A DNA stretch of 64,000 nt from Mycogone perniciosa (Eukaryota; Ascomycota; Sordariomycetes; Hypocreales; Hypocreaceae), in NCBI GenBank assembly GCA_025331125.1, contig JAOALB010000092.1:1-64000 (forward strand), in the 5' to 3' direction. The position numbers were made by a program, and so were the translations under genes. Positions 1 through 11,531 of this stretch are shown one piece after another. The notes beneath the pieces were generated by a model. That model searched no databases. It was not told the DNA's origin and was given only the letters and a program-made list of their open reading frames with translations. Position 1 is the stretch's first letter. Each line of letters opens with the position of its first letter.

Positions 1-3000
1 CTTTTAAAATATTAAATAATAAAAGTAATAATAAAGATTTACTATATTTTAAATTAAAAATAATAGTTAAAGGATATCGGCTATATATATTAGTAGATAG
101 CAGAGTAATAGGCAATTTTATTATACTTATAATTATAAATTACTTATAGTTACTTTAAAAAAAGAAAACTAGACTATATTAACTTTATTAAGCAAAAGGA
201 GGAGCCTTTATATATAATAATAAATAGGTCAAGCGAAAGACTAATTATTTTAAACTTAAAATCGCTAAATATAAAAGAGTGGTTCTTTGCAATATAGCGA
301 ATATCGATAAGTATAATATTATTTTCGGTTATCTTTAATTAAAATGCAATAACTTTAATATTAACTGGGAAAATAGCTAGTTTTATTAGCGCGATAGTAA
401 AGCTTCTTTAGCGATTAAAACTATTAGAAAAGACTTAGCTGTAGGGAAGAAATCTTAAAATATAAAACCTTTAAATAAGCTAATAAAAGGAACTAAGAAA
501 GTTACTTTTAGTTTAATTATAGAAATAATCCACTTAAAAATAAAACTTAAATAAAGTAAAGGGAAAAATAAATAAATCTAAAGAATAATTGCCTTTTTAT
601 AGAAAGTATTTAATAATATTAATAAAATACTTAAAATAAAAAGCCTTAAAACAGTAGCGTTACTAAAATAACTGCAGAATATCCTTAAAGAATACTAAAA
701 GTATAATAAGCTATTTAAAGAAATATTTAATATAAAGCTACTAGAATACAGTTAATAAAACTATATAATTAAACTTAAAGATAGTACTAGTATTACTTTC
801 TATAAAATTTACAATTTAAATAAAAAAGAGCTTAAAAGCCTATATAACTATTTAAATAATATATTAGCTAAAAGGTATATTTAACCCTCTTAATCGGAAA
901 TAGGCTATTTTATTATATTTATATTAAAGAAAAGAGGTAAACTATAATTAGTTATAGACTATTAATAGTTTAATAAAGCTACTGTTAAAAATAGAACTTT
1001 ATTACTGTTAATTATAGAATTATAAGATAGACTATATAGGAAAAAGTAATTTACAGCGCTAAATTTTAAAGGCGCTTATAACTTTATCTAAATTAAAGAA
1101 GGATATAAATAGATAACTGCCTTTTAAATTAAGTATAGCTTATTCAAATACCTAGTTATACCTTTCAGTCTTACTAATACTCCTGTAATATTTTAAAGGA
1201 TAATTAATAATATATTAAAAAAATATCTTAATATCTTTATAGTTATTTACTTAAATAATATTTTAATTTTCTCAGATACCTTTAAAGAATATAAAGAATA
1301 TATCTATAAAGTACTACAAACACTATAAAATACTTAATTACTTATAAAACTAAAGAAATGCAAATTGTATATATAGAAAGTCACTTTCCTAAAGTATATT
1401 ATTACCTTAAAAGAAATTTATATAGATTTATTAAAAGTATAAATAATTAAAGACTAGCCTATACTTATAATAATTAAAGAAGTTTAAAGCTTTTTAAAAT
1501 TTATTAACTATTATTAATGATTTATTAAAGGCTATAAAAGTATTATATAAACTTTTTATAAATTTACTAAAAAAGATTAAAAGTTTCTATAGGCATTAAA
1601 TATATAGGAAGCCTTTAATAAGCTTAAGCAGCTTATCTCAAAAAAACCTATACTTATTATATTTAACCTATTTAAAGAAACGGAAATCAAAATAAATACT
1701 TTTAATTTCGCTATAAAAGCTTAATTTAATTAAAAGGATAAGAATAGTAAGCTATACTTTATTACCTTTTATTTTTAAGCCCTATATAGCGCAAAATTAA
1801 ATTATTTAATATATAATAAAGAATTCCTTGCTATTATTCTTATATTTAAAGAATAGCAACACTACCTATTAAAAAGAATATATAAAGTTAAAGTATACAT
1901 TAACTATAAGAATATTATATACTTCGCGACAGTTTAATAACTTTCTAGAAAATAGATCCGCTATACAGAATACCTCTCGGAATTTAACTATATCCTAATC
2001 TATTAGAAAAGATCCAAAAACAGATAAGTAAACGCACTTAACAAATAATCTAACTATAATTAAAGAAAAATTAAATATACTAGGCAGATCTTAAAATAAA
2101 CCCTTAAAGGATATTATTAATAAATAGCGCTTTAAGCTATATATAAAGTATCTAGTAATAATACTATACTTTAATATATTAAAAAGCACTATACTACTTA
2201 AAATAATAATAGATTTTTAAAAGATATAGAGTATAACGATAAAGGAACTTAATAATAAAATAGAAAAATCTAGATTTTAGATAAACTTTAGAGAAATATA
2301 GTTATAGAAGTTTACTAATTTTTAATATATAAATATAAAGGTATTTATAAAACCTATAAATAAGTTTAAAAGTACTTTAAGTTTTAAAGGCTTAAGAAAA
2401 TTATATAGGATATTATTTTTTGCTATATAATTTATAAAACAATTAAACCCTTAAAATATAAACTATATAATAAACTTTAACCTTTACTAATACTAGAATA
2501 ACTATAAGAGTTAATTTTATTAAACTTTATTATTAAGCTACTATTATTTATTAAACTAGGATTAAAGATTAAATATAATAGTATTTTAATAATTATAAAC
2601 TAATTTATTAAATACTTTTACTTCCTTTTATATAAAAAAGTAATAAATATAAAAACACTAGCTTATATATTTTTACAATTTATTACAGCTAACTATATAA
2701 TTCCAGCTAAAATTATTTTTAACTAAAGATTAACCTTTATATTTAAATTCTAGCAAGCACTTATAAACCAGCTAAATATAAATTATAAGTTTAATACTAT
2801 ATACTACCTATAGATAAACAGATAAATAAAATACATTAACTAGGTTATTAAAGCCTATTTAAAAAGTTATATTAACTTTAATTAAAATAATTAAATAAAA
2901 AAGTTATTAATTATATAGATATCCTATAATAGTAACATTTCAGAGTTAACCAGACTTAGCCTTATATACGCTAACTATAGCTTTACGCTAAATATATATA

Positions 3001-3600
3001 AAGCGCTAAAGAAAGGCCTATATATTAATAAAGTATAAATTAAAGCTAAAGATATAAAGCAGTTATATAAAGAAATGCAGGTATACCTTTACTTTATATA
3101 AAAAAAAATAAAAAAGTATACTAATAAATATAAATTAAAAGGATTAATCTTTAAAAAGGGAGATATAGTTTACCTATATTAATATTTACTAGGAAAAAAG
3201 ACTATAAATATTAAAATAATGCAATTAAGCGATAAATTAGATTTTAAAAAACTTAGACTTTACCTAGTTAAAAAAGTTATTTTAAAAGTTATTTATAAAC
3301 TTACACTACCAGATAATATCTAGATTCACCTAGTATTTTACATTTCACTACTTAAAAAAGTATTATAAAATAAACTAAAGAATAAATTAATTATAGACTT
3401 AATTAAAGTTTTAATAGTTAAAGAAGAATATAAAATAAAAGAAATTAAAGCTATATAAAAAAAAGATAATAAATTCTAGTATTTAATTAAATAGAAAAAC
3501 TATAAAGAGGAATATAACTTTTAGGAACCTACTAAACACCTATTAAACGCTAAAATAAAACTTAAATAGTTCCACTAGTCTTTAAAATTAAGGAACCTAT
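1..3600 (+). pseudogene. RIP-degraded Ty3/gypsy chromovirus pol (RT, RNase H, integrase, chromodomain)
   Basis: This is the decayed pol gene of a Ty3/gypsy retrotransposon; the 5' end lies outside the window. Reading through TAA/TAG stops gives the family motifs in order. Reverse transcriptase lies at about 835-1,430, with the GAYNFI.IKEG block near 1,070-1,110 and the catalytic YxDD seen as YLNN near 1,245 (both Asp codons changed GAT to AAT). RNase H lies at about 1,670-2,060, with the segment KLNYLIYNKEFLAIIL near 1,790-1,840. Integrase lies at about 2,430-3,370 and ends in an IHLVFYISLLKK segment. A chromodomain lies at about 3,418-3,580 and shows YLIK.KNYKEEYNF.EP, in which the missing residues are former Trp or Gln. 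Almost every lesion is C-to-T or G-to-A and TpA is greatly enriched, as expected from RIP. It cannot encode a working protein. Confidence 0.9.
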
Positions 3601-3633
3601 ATTTATAAACTCCTCGCCAATCCTAAAAAAGGA

Positions 3634-4243
3634 TTAATCTACCTCGCCAATAACCCCTAATACTTAAACATCCTTAACTATATACTGCTTATAGGCATTA
3701 AAAGCAGGAAAAATATTATCTTCCGCATTAAGCTCTACTATACCCTAATAGGTTAACTCTTTACCCTACTCTTTAATTTTCTTATAAATTTTATAAATTT
3801 AAACTAAATAACCTACTATCGCAAAAAGATATTCTTACAGCTTAAATATCTACTGCTGCAGGTCTATTAAATCATCGCCAGCCTCTTCCTCTTTACAATT
3901 AAATTTTTTCTGCTAATTAAAAAGATAAGTAATTAAAAAAAAAGGTTAGTAATATAAAGATATAATATATAAAGAACCTATAAGATAAAGCCACTAGCAC
4001 CTTATCGCAAGCTTTCTTTCAATAGATATATTTAGAATAAAATAAATTTCTATCCAGTATTTAGCAATATAGCTTATTCCTAAAACAATAAATGTACAGT
4101 ATATCTACTAAAGAACCCTAGACAGAAATAGACGATAAGAGGACGTCGCGCTTACAGTCTTTGCAGGTAGTAACTAAAGACGTTTTTTATATATAGTTAC
4201 TTATAATAAATGTATAATAAAAGGAGGGGAGGGAACGACACAT
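3634..4243 (-). pseudogene. Decayed antisense reading frame between gypsy pol and 3' LTR
   Basis: On the minus strand an ATG at 4243 opens a frame that stays protein-like for about 85 codons, broken by only four stops (TAA, TAG, TAA, TGA), each explained by one C-to-T change. It contains a C-x2-C pair (TTCKDCKRDV) and further Cys residues. A second stretch at about 3,634-3,915 (beginning QKKFNCKEEEAGDD) is again coherent, with internal stops all of the TAR type. The two lie in different frames, separated by an AT/pyrimidine-rich stretch holding an ACTAAC branch-like motif, so an intron is plausible. I do not recognise the product. Antisense frames between pol and the 3' LTR are known in some plant gypsy elements; here the frame is inferred only from its coding character. 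Its 3' end could extend past 3634 if that stop is also RIP-made. Confidence 0.45.
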
Positions 4244-4302
4244 AATAGAAAAAAAAGAGAACTTACAGTCTTAAAGACAAAACTATTAAAAGGGGGATAT
4301 CG

Positions 4303-4660
4303 TGTCACGACCCGAATAAGCGGCCTATACATATACACGTCATGTATTAACACATATAACCTAGACTAACGGCCAGATCGCGGTCCCTAGTTTTTATATT
4401 ACAGTCCGCGCTTTTAAAGGATTAGTCTATAACTTAAAGACAATCAGTCTTTAGTATATCTGCTTTATATATATATAACTAGCTTATTATTTATTTAATA
4501 TAGTTACTTAAATAATTATTAATAAATTATATTTACTAGAACTGCCTGTTTTATAGAATTGTAATTATATTACCCTGCTTAGTATTTATCTTTAACCTCT
4601 CTATTAATATAAACCTATAAACCTTGGTTTAACTGTTAAAAATCAACCCGGATCGTTATA
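4303..4660 (+). repeat. 3' LTR of the Ty3/gypsy element
   Basis: The LTR begins TGTCACGACCCG, directly after a purine-rich tract (aaaagggggatatcg) that fits a polypurine tract. It ends cccggatcgttata, a RIP-altered form of a ...TTACA terminus. It is 358 bp. The 5' LTR lies left of the window, so the target-site duplication cannot be checked. It is less AT-rich than the pol region at both ends. Confidence 0.8.
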
Positions 4661-4661
4661 A

Positions 4662-4993
4662 GTAGCAGAATTAGGTTTATAGCTTTATTTCTATTTTCCG
4701 CAAAATTTATTTATATAAGAAATCGTTTAAATCGACTTACAGCTATACAAACAGGAAACCATTTTAGTCAGATTTTTTACAATAGCCATTATGCCTATTA
4801 TATTAAGTCTAAGGTAGGCGGGGTAGCTGGTCTTAGCTTAATTGTTATCGTTAAAGATAATAGAAATTTCCTGACTTACACCGAAGTTCCTCCAGAGCTC
4901 AGTCCTAGCGTCAGGCCTAATTCTGGGTCTAACTAGAATAGGAAGGTTACCCAAATACACTAAAATCCTTACTTTTCAGCCCTCCTTTTTAAT
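4662..4993 (-). repeat. Left 332-bp inverted arm, probably 3' LTR of the minus-strand copia element
   Basis: This segment is the inverted copy of 10111-10442. By eye the two 332-bp arms align without any gap and differ at about 35 positions, all transitions (about 89% identity). It lies just downstream of the copia RNase H domain on the minus strand, where a 3' LTR belongs, and carries a TATA-like tatataaa about 55 bp before its end. It starts one base after the gypsy LTR, so one element inserted at or was cut off by the edge of the other. Confidence 0.75.
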
Positions 4994-5099
4994 ACTCCCT
5001 TTAACATAAATACTATCCTATATAACTTTAAAGTAAATATAGGATTTAGATATAGGAAAGTAACTAGAATATAAAAATAAAAAGGATTACTAATATAGC

Positions 5100-8000
5100 T
5101 GAAAATAATAAAAATAACTAATAGCTATAAAATAATTAATAGCTATAAAAAGGGTAAAAACTTTAAGTATATACTTGAGGTAAAATTTTAAGATTAAGGA
5201 GACTTATAAAATTCTTTAATTTTGGACTTAAAAGAGGCTTAGTAAGCCTGTCAGTAACCATTTTACTAGTTTCTAGATAACTGACTATAATAACGCTATT
5301 TTTAACCTATTCCTTAATATAATTAAACTATAATAGAGTATATTTTATTCGATTATAAAGGGTAGGGTTATTTAAGGTAGAAATAGTACCTTTATTGTTA
5401 TTAAATAAAGAGATTAGCTGTTTAATTAGTTGATTTACCTCTTTATATAGGCTAATAAGCCATTAAATCTCTCTAGTAGCTTCTATAAAAGCTATAAACT
5501 CTGTTTTTAGTATAGAAAGACAGATAGTTAAGCCTTTTTTTAATTTCCAGCTAATTAGCCTATTAGCAATTATAATAATATAGCTATAAATCAATTTACT
5601 TAATTCTTTATCCCTAGCAAAATTACTATTGCAATAGCTAATAGGTATAGGATTAGATTTTCTAGTATATTAAATAGCTAGATCCTGGGTACTATTTAAA
5701 TACCGTAATAGGTTATAGGCTGCATTTAAGTGCTTTTTATAAAAGCCTTAAAATTGTTTAGTTAGCTACTAGACTAGAAAGCTGGTATTTATTTAAGTAT
5801 AAGTTATTAAGTAGATAATAGTATTAATAATAGCTTAAAAAAGCTTAGTATTAACTTTATCCAGTTTAATTATAGTTTTATTAGCTAAAATAAAGGGCTA
5901 TAGGGGTAATTAAATAGGCTTAAAGTTTTAAAGGTTAAAAACCTCTATAGCTTTAGTAATATACTATTTTTAAAAAAGCTAAAAAGGCCTTTTTTTCTAT
6001 CTTTAACTATCTAAACCTTTAAAAAGAAAAAAGCAGGGCTTTTATCTTTTATAATATAGACTTTATTAAAAGCTAGCTTTAATTAAGCTATAGCCTTTTT
6101 ATCTGGTTTAATAAAAAGACAGTTATTTATATAAGTAATAATAAAAATACTATTATTTAGATTATAAAGAATAGCAGAGTTAAAAATTAAAGGATTATAT
6201 TCTAGTTTATTTTTTAAAGTTTATAAAGCCTATTACTATTCTTTAAAGGACTATTTTAAGCTATAAAGAGCTTTCTATAACTAAATAACCTAATCTATAT
6301 CAGGGTTATAACCTAGCTTTCTAAAAATAGATTTAATTTTAAAGGAAGTTTAACTAATATAATCTTTAAATCCTTTAAGGAAGTTTAGGAAAATAGTTTC
6401 TTTAAGTATCCTATTAAGGAATACACTAATAAAATTAATTTATTTAATTTCCTAGTTATAGATAATAGCTAAGGCTAATAAAAGCCGCTAAGTAAAAGGA
6501 ACAGCTATTAAGGCGAACGTTTAGTTAAAATCTATTCCTTTTAGTTATTAGAAACCCTTAGTAACTAGTTTAGCTTTAAATTTTACTATTCTATTTTTTT
6601 AGTCTTTTTAGTCTTTAAAACTAATCGACTAATAATAGGATTCCTGCCTTTAAAGATACTATTACACTTAATAAAGGTAAAGGTATATTGTTTAACTAGC
6701 TAGTTAAATTCGCTATAAATCACTTTTATCTATTTAGTTTTATTAGGACTATAAAGTATTTATTTAAGTGTTTATAGGTCTTGTGCTGCAGTAGCTGGAA
6801 AGGCTAGCTTTTTAATGCTATTATAGAGAAAATAGGATATATCTATATTTATAAGATCCTCTATAACTGCAGAGTCTTATATAACTAGTATAGGAATAAA
6901 GGGAATAATAGTAGGTACTTTTTTTAAAATAAGGTTAAAGAGTAAAGGATTAATATTTTAAAAGCTAGGAATTATTTAATTTATAGAATTTAGCTTTATT
7001 TCTCCCTTTAATTCTTTATTATCCTAACCTATAGTAAGCTTTAAGATTTAAAGTTTAGGAATTTTATCTTTATACAGCTTTATAGTTAATAATTTAAAGA
7101 CTATATATTTAGTTGGAATATAGATAAGGTAGGTATTACTATTTAAAACTACTAGTAGTCTCTTAGTTTTAGTTTTAAGGGCTAATTTATAGCCTTTAGC
7201 CTTTTATTTTTATAAAATAAATACTTTATAATAAAAGCCAATAATCCTATATCTTTACAGATTAAGTTTATAATCTTTATTAAGGTCTAGGTCTTTATAT
7301 AATTTTTAATAAAGGGTAAAGTCCCTATTAATAATAGCTATATAGTTAATTAATTTAAAAACTGTAGTAATAATAAAATTCTAAAGGTATAGCAGTAGGT
7401 TAGCCGCTATAGTAATAGCCTATAGCCTATTTAATAAAACTTTAATAAAGCGTTTTCTTAAACTATTCTGTTTATAAATATAAGGGCTATTATAGGAATA
7501 TATAATTCCTAAAGCAAAGAACTAGGTTTAAAAATCCTAATTAATTTCCTTTCTGCTATTATAATAAAATTCTTTAAGATACTGGTTATACTGTGTTTTC
7601 AGGCTATTTATAAAGCTTTATATAGTAGCTAAAAGGGTAAGTCCACTATAATCTTTTAAAAGGAATAGCTATCTATATCTTGATTTTCTATTAATAATTA
7701 AAAGACTAATAAAGGCCTTATTATAAGGCATTAGCTTTATAGAGAAAGTATTAGCTTTTAGACAATTTAAAGAGGCTAGTAGATTAGGAATTGGCTTTGA
7801 ATTAAGCCTTTTAATAGCTTTTCCCTTATTATACGCTAGGCAATGGAATTTAGTTTCTTTAATAAAATTAAAGTTAGGAATTCCAGTAGTTATTTTAGCA
7901 GTCTTCTTTAATAGACTTAAACTAATATAACCTAGTCTTTTATACTATAAAAGGGCTAGCTTCAGCAGTTTATAGCTAGAATTACTATTAATAATAGTAT

Positions 8001-9900
8001 TTCCCTCTAGTTTAAATAGCTTAATAACTTCTAGATCTTCAGTAATAAAGGATTCCCTAGGTATATAGGGCCTTTCCTCTATAAGGGTATCCTCTATAGG
8101 CTTATTCCCCCCTATTTCCTTAGGCAATAAAAGTATATAGGGCCCTTTATCCTCTACTTAACCTAGGGTTTTAAAGAGTTTAGAGAAATCCTTTCCTTTA
8201 AGATTATTCTTTTTAATAAGCCTAGGACTAGATTTAGTTAATTATTTTTTAAAGCTATTGCTTTTAAAATAGCGATATATTCCTAAGCCTTTTTTTTACT
8301 AATAGTAGGAATTTAAACCTATATAAAGCTATAAGCTCTATAGCTATTTATATAGCTATATAGTATAATATATCCTTTAATTATAAGAAAAAAACTATAT
8401 TTTAAGGGATTTAATAGCTTTATTAGCTATATAGTTTTCATAAAAAGAGTATTATATTATATATATCCTTTAGTTTAGTAATGCTTTAAACTACTTATAA
8501 GGTTTATATTTAGCTATAGGTAATAGAGAGTATTTAATAGTATTATCCTTTTATATTAATTATCTTTATTAAAGATATTAAAAGTGGCTATACTTATTCC
8601 TTTAAGTGTAATAAGACCCCCTTTAATATAAATAACGCCAAGTTCCTTATTATTAGGTTTATAGTCTATAAACTATTTTCTAGAATTAACTATATAAACT
8701 ATAAATCCAGTATTATATAATAAACTATCCTAAATAAAAAGTTTAGGGGAGTTAAGGGATATTAAAGACTTTTTTCTTTTTTTAGCGTTTAAAGCTTATA
8801 AAAGATTTCGATTACTATTTAAACTAGTAATAGATTTAATAAAGGAATCTTTTAATAACTTTATTAAGCTATATCCTCTAGTAGCTAGATTATATATACT
8901 AGTAAAAGTATAATCCTCTTTAGTTTATTTTTAATTATTGTTTTAATTCTTTTAATTTCCTTTCCTTTTATAGGAGTTAGAAGCTGGCTTTCAACCTTTA
9001 AATCTAAGAGGTACTAATTAATCTTTAAGGGGTTTAGAAGGCCCTAAGGCTTTATTAACCTTATATACAGTAAAAAATAGATTCCTAGTCTTTTCTAGTA
9101 TATCTGCTATAAGAAACTAAATATTAAAACCTTTAATTAATTGCCTGATAGCTTTACTAGATTTAATAGTTCCTTTAATTCTCTTAGCCTATTAAAGATA
9201 AGTCTTTTTTAAGGAATTTAAATATTAATTTACTTGATTTAGTATATTAATATTAACCTTTAAAATAGCTAACTTAGCTAATAAGCTATTAAAAGTAGCG
9301 TTAAATTTAGCTAAAGATCTTTTATAATTACTATAATCTAATAAATAAAATTCCCTATAAAGGGAATCTCTTTAAAGTATATTAAAGTAACTATATAGTC
9401 TGTATAATACTAAAAGTACTTCTTTTAGGCTTTAAATCTAAATAATAGATATAGTAGGAATAGCTATTAAACTATCCCTAATTAATATAAATAATAGGGC
9501 CTGTTTTAAATTAAATAAAAAATTAGTAACTATAGGATTTTCTATAAAGATATAGTAATCTATAGCCTGTAATATAATATTTAAAGACTATTTCTATTAA
9601 TTAAAGTTATTAAAACCTACTATTTTATAGCTTTTTAAAAAGTTATAGACCTTTTTTAATGCTTTTTTAATAAAACTATTATTTAAAATCGAAATAATAG
9701 TTTAAAGTTAAAGAATTAATAAAAATAGAATTTAAATAAGTATAGGAATAAAGGTAAAAGTTTATATTGGCACTGAAATAAAGGCTATAAAACTAACTTC
9801 TATTAGACTTATAGTCTATTAAAGTTAAAGACTTAAAATAGCAGCAGCTAAACTAGCTAAAGTATTAAATAGCTAAGTTATAGTATTATTCTAACCCTTT
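5100..9900 (-). pseudogene. RIP-degraded Ty1/copia gag-pol
   Basis: Minus-strand translation through stops gives the copia order, 5' to 3' on that strand. The GAG-pre-integrase block is at about 7,800-7,960 (LGYISLSLLKKTAKITTG, FHCLAYNKGKAI) and integrase at about 7,000-7,800. Reverse transcriptase is at about 5,950-6,750, with ALYSLK followed downstream by the YxDD box seen as TYINNCLF near 6,130. RNase H is at about 5,240-5,560 (SILKTEFIAFIEATREI) and ends in VTDRLTKPLLSPKLKNF. The part above about 8,900 is the presumed gag. One 60-codon stretch at 7945-8127 stays open by chance. Domain order distinguishes copia (integrase before RT) from the neighbouring gypsy element. Lesions are C-to-T and G-to-A throughout. 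Confidence 0.85.
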
Positions 9901-10110
9901 AACTATACCTTTACTGTCTTAGTAAAAGCCCTCTATACCTAAAGCTTTTATTCTATATTCTATACTTAAATAAATAAATCCCTTTACTGCTAAGGAGAGC
10001 TATTATCCTTAATTAAGGAAATAGGGCTGCTAAGAGCCCTAATAGGTCAACTTATACTGCTAACGTCGGACCTATATCCTATATAAATAGGGAATATACT
10101 ATATAGTATT

Positions 10111-10442
10111 ATTAAAAAGGAGGGCTAAAAAGTAAGGATTTTAGTGTATTTAGGTAACCTTCCTATTCTGGCTAGACCCGGAATTAGGCCCAACACTAGG
10201 ACTGAGTTCTAGAGGAACTTTGGTGTAAGTTAGGAAATTTCTGTTATCTTTAACGATAACAATTAAGCTAGAACCAGCTACCCTGCCTACCCTAGACTCA
10301 ATACAATAGGCATAATGGCTATTATGAAAAATCTAACTAAAATGGTTTCCTGTTTGTATGGCCGTGAGTCGATTTAGACGATTCCCTATATAAATGAATT
10401 TTGCGGAAAATAGGAATAAGGCCACGAACCTAATTCTGCTGC
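10111..10442 (+). repeat. Right 332-bp inverted arm of the copia element
   Basis: This is the partner of 4662-4993, in opposite orientation and less AT-rich than the interior. It carries the same TATA-like motif (tatataaatgaa) and the same outer end (cctaattctgctgc). It sits at the 5' side of the minus-strand copia gene, where an LTR should lie in the same orientation as the left one, but it points the other way. The distance from outer end to outer end is 5,781 bp, a normal size for a complete copia element. Confidence 0.75.
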
Positions 10443-10979
10443 TGCATTCCTATTATTTAGTCGGAGGACTATTATAGAAGATAAAGTTATTGTTTATACA
10501 ATCACTTCTACACTAGCCGTATATACACTAGATATTCTATAGCTTCTAGCTATTAAATTATTTACAATTTAATTGTTTATCTATTATAAGCCTAATTAGA
10601 CTCTTAGTCGTTTCCTTATTACTGCATTGTATACAGCTTCCTAGAAGCTACATATAAATAAGGTTTAGTATAACCTTATTATTTTAACAATTATAATCCT
10701 CTTTATATTTAAAAAAACTAGTATTCTTTTTTAAAATCTTTAGGTAATTCTTAAAATTTTAGTTAACTAGGTTTTAGCTTAAATACCTTTATTACCAGTA
10801 ATTTCTAATTATAATTCTTTAAATTTTTCAACTTTTTATAATTTATAGTAGATTAATAAAGTTACTAATAAATTAAATAACTTTTTACAGTAAAATAATA
10901 CTTTAAATAAAAAATTTAGCTATAATATTAATTAATTTATTTGTAGGTGTTTTATTTTTATTACTAAGCTAGTTTAAAT
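10443..10979. other. AT-rich RIP-type sequence without recognisable coding motif
   Basis: The base composition matches the rest of the transposon block. I could not identify a domain on either strand. It probably belongs to the pogo-like element that follows. Confidence 0.5.
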
Positions 10980-11290
10980 AAAACGCAGTTTTAGTTATAT
11001 AAAGAAAGCTAAAAAGGTATAGTGATTGCCAAAAGTATTTAAAAATAAGCTTTTAAAGTTAAGAGGTATATTAACTATAGCCTAAAAGCGCCGAATAATG
11101 CAGTAAAAGACTAATAATAACTTTAAGAGAGTATAATAGTTTATTAAAGCAGCTAAGCAGAAGTGATATAACTATATTAAAAAGGCATTTTTTAAAGCTG
11201 CGAAAACTGCTAGGCGATAGAGAATTAAAGGACAAATTCAGCTATATTGTTATTATAACTCTATTACAGGCTATAGCTATAGAAAACGTG
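10980..11290 (+). pseudogene. C-terminal remnant of a pogo/Fot1-like transposase
   Basis: Reading the + strand through RIP-type stops gives a Lys/Ala-rich helical stretch (FIKAAKQK, YIKKAFFKAAKTARR) followed by a short zinc-knuckle-like end (QLYCYYNSITGYSYRKRG), in which several Tyr codons could derive from Cys or His. This layout, a basic coiled stretch then a C..C..GH knuckle, is common at the C-terminus of fungal pogo/Fot1 transposases. The catalytic DDE part is not recognisable here. A conserved gag-type knuckle is the main alternative. Confidence 0.4.
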
Positions 11291-11464
11291 GATAGCTTTA
11301 TTTTCGATTGAAAAGTGGCCGCCTTAGTGATGTGGCCGCCTTGGTGTCGAGCACCAGCTTATCAGCTAGAGGGAACCCGACTTGGCTGATAAGTGGGGCG
11401 TGGCACGAGTAGGAGTAGCACGCCTACCAGCTGACTGAATTTTCCTAAAAAAAACCTAGTCCCC

Positions 11465-11531
11465 CCAGTGAGGCCTAGATATGTCACAGCGGACACTACT
11501 TAGTATTGAACTGTGACACCTTTCTCACTGG
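11465..11531. repeat. Imperfect 67-bp hairpin
   Basis: The outer arms are ccagtgag (11465) and ctcactgg (ending 11531). The inner arms are tgtcacag (11482) and ctgtgaca (11511). The two nested inverted repeats suggest a short stem-loop, possibly the termini of a tiny MITE or the footprint of a DNA transposon at the edge of the transposon block. Confidence 0.5.

Noticed and set aside
7945..8127. 60-codon intact minus-strand frame in the AT-rich block
   Set aside because: It is a chance unbroken piece of the decayed copia polyprotein directly before the GAG-pre-integrase motif, not a separate gene.
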